Part shown: positions 40,463 to 41,085 of the stretch, in pieces
Layout: the number at the start of each line of letters is the position of its first letter
Numbering within the stretch: the first letter of the stretch is position 1
Assembly (NCBI GenBank): GCA_000433175.1
Contig: HF986749.1
Coordinates: 1 to 41,085, forward strand
Direction: 5' to 3'
Length of the DNA stretch: 41,085 nt
Source: Prevotella sp. CAG:1058
Lineage (GTDB): Bacteria > Bacteroidota > Bacteroidia > Bacteroidales > Bacteroidaceae
The notes under the pieces: model-generated
The model's database searches: none
What the model was told of the DNA's origin: nothing
The model's input: the letters and a program-made list of their open reading frames with translations, nothing else
Program-made: the position numbers and the translations under genes

Positions 40463-41085
40463 ATGGAAATAACGAACGAAGTTAAACAGCGGATTGCAGG
40501 GGCAATAGCCTCCGACCGCGAGAACTACCCCAGCGACAACCGCCACGCGACGGCACTGGGCATAGCGGCAAGCGTGTACAACGCCATCAAGAAAGGGAAC
40601 TACGAAAAACAGGTGAGCGACGCCAACTGGGTGGGCATAGCCCGGAGACTTGGCGTGCAGTTGCGCATGGAAATGCCGTGGACGGCCGCCAAGACCCCGA
40701 CCTACGTGTTCATCAGCAAGCAGCTGGAGGCGTGCCAGGACAGCGGCCTGAGTGCCATTCTGTGCGACATGCCGAACATCGGCAAGACCTTCACGGCAAA
40801 GGCCTACGTGAAGCAGCACAGGAACGCCGTGTACGTGGACTGCTCGCAGGTGAAGACGAAGCTGAAGCTGATACGTTATATCGCCAAGGAGTTCGGCGTT
40901 GGCAGCTACGGACGCTACTCCGACGTGTACGAAGACCTCGTGGCCTGGAAAAGCCACGCGACTTTGACCCTTTTGGCCAAACAGGATTTGCCCACCTTTG
41001 GCTACAATATGATTGACCCTTTAAAGTCCTGGTGTTGGGGGTCAATTTTATTTTACCCTTTTAAAATTTCCCGTTTTTCTTAGCC
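40463..41085 (+). CDS. MuB-type AAA+ ATPase (transposition target activator), partial
   Basis: The start of a target-DNA-binding ATPase that delivers target DNA to the transposase. An N-terminal helix-turn-helix-like region (ATALGIAASVYNAIKKGNYE, then WVGIARRLGVQLRM) is followed by a Walker A-like loop CDMPNIGKTFTAKAY at about 99-113 and a YVDCSQVKTKLKLIRYIAKE segment. Up to about residue 166 (VYEDLVAWKS) it looks normal. After about 40960 the reading (HATLTLLAKQDLPTFGYNMI and on) no longer resembles the family and the base composition changes abruptly, so the last part is probably low-quality contig-end sequence. An open frame to 41083 is therefore not evidence for a real C-terminus. Confidence 0.82.

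Larger units (their letters stand above)
34775..41085 (+). mobile_element. Left part of a Mu-like transposable prophage
   Basis: The element starts where the TonB receptor reading breaks off (about 34775, possibly at a TG dinucleotide). It holds end-proximal repeats, a left-facing LexA-like repressor, a right-facing early operon, a MuA-type DDE transposase and the start of a MuB-type ATPase, the order seen in Mu-like phages. It runs off the right edge, so the right end, target duplication and structural genes are not visible. Confidence 0.85.

Overview
The window looks like a draft contig from a Bacteroidota bacterium, most likely a Prevotellaceae member. The grounds are: promoters of the TTTG-N19-TAnnTTTG type with almost no Shine-Dalgarno sequences; the gene order acpP-fabF-rnc; secreted proteins with type IX secretion C-terminal domains; a TonB-dependent receptor with a carboxypeptidase-regulatory-like N-terminal domain; and a class A2 beta-lactamase of the CfxA type. 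No database search was possible, so the genus is an inference.

Layout. 1-4.7 kb: a partial histidine acid phosphatase, a small membrane protein, rubredoxin, a GT9 glycosyltransferase, pdxB (vitamin B6) and a small membrane protein. 5.4-8.8 kb: the acpP-fabF-rnc block, closed by a nested hairpin terminator, and a HAD phosphatase. 8.8-12.1 kb: a C1-like cysteine peptidase lipoprotein, an Abi_2/HEPN gene behind a short, strongly promoted leader that may be a small RNA, and an unrecognised gene. 12.3-19.1 kb: a tight operon of GH3-type adenylating enzyme, Ig-like lipoprotein, DUF3108 protein, class A beta-lactamase and miaB. 19.1-23.2 kb: a lower-GC block with two secreted proteins (GLUG-repeat protein and subtilase), bounded on its right by a second, diverged copy of the miaB 3' end. 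23.6-29.4 kb: envelope genes (MsbA-like ABC exporter, LpxL-type acyltransferase, GT4 glycosyltransferase, O-antigen flippase). 29.7-32.3 kb: a TPR histidine kinase and a LuxR-type response regulator. 32.7-34.8 kb: a small histidine-rich membrane protein and a broken TonB receptor. 34.8-41.1 kb: the left part of a Mu-like transposable prophage (end repeats, cleavable repressor, early operon, MuA-type transposase, start of a MuB-type ATPase) that appears to have inserted into the receptor gene.

The most notable signal outside genes is a family of 22-bp tandem repeats at six intergenic sites (about 2985, 5053, 9934, 23285, 29520 and 32489). Each unit has CTTTTGC at its start and CAAAAGGC at positions 12-19, and the units keep an exact 22-bp register even where degenerate. 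All six sites lie upstream of genes, four of them between divergent genes.

Two cautions. Overlapping, slightly diverged duplications in the ABC exporter and, twice, in the TonB receptor could be real or could be strain variants joined by an assembler. The last ~125 bases look like poor contig-end sequence.
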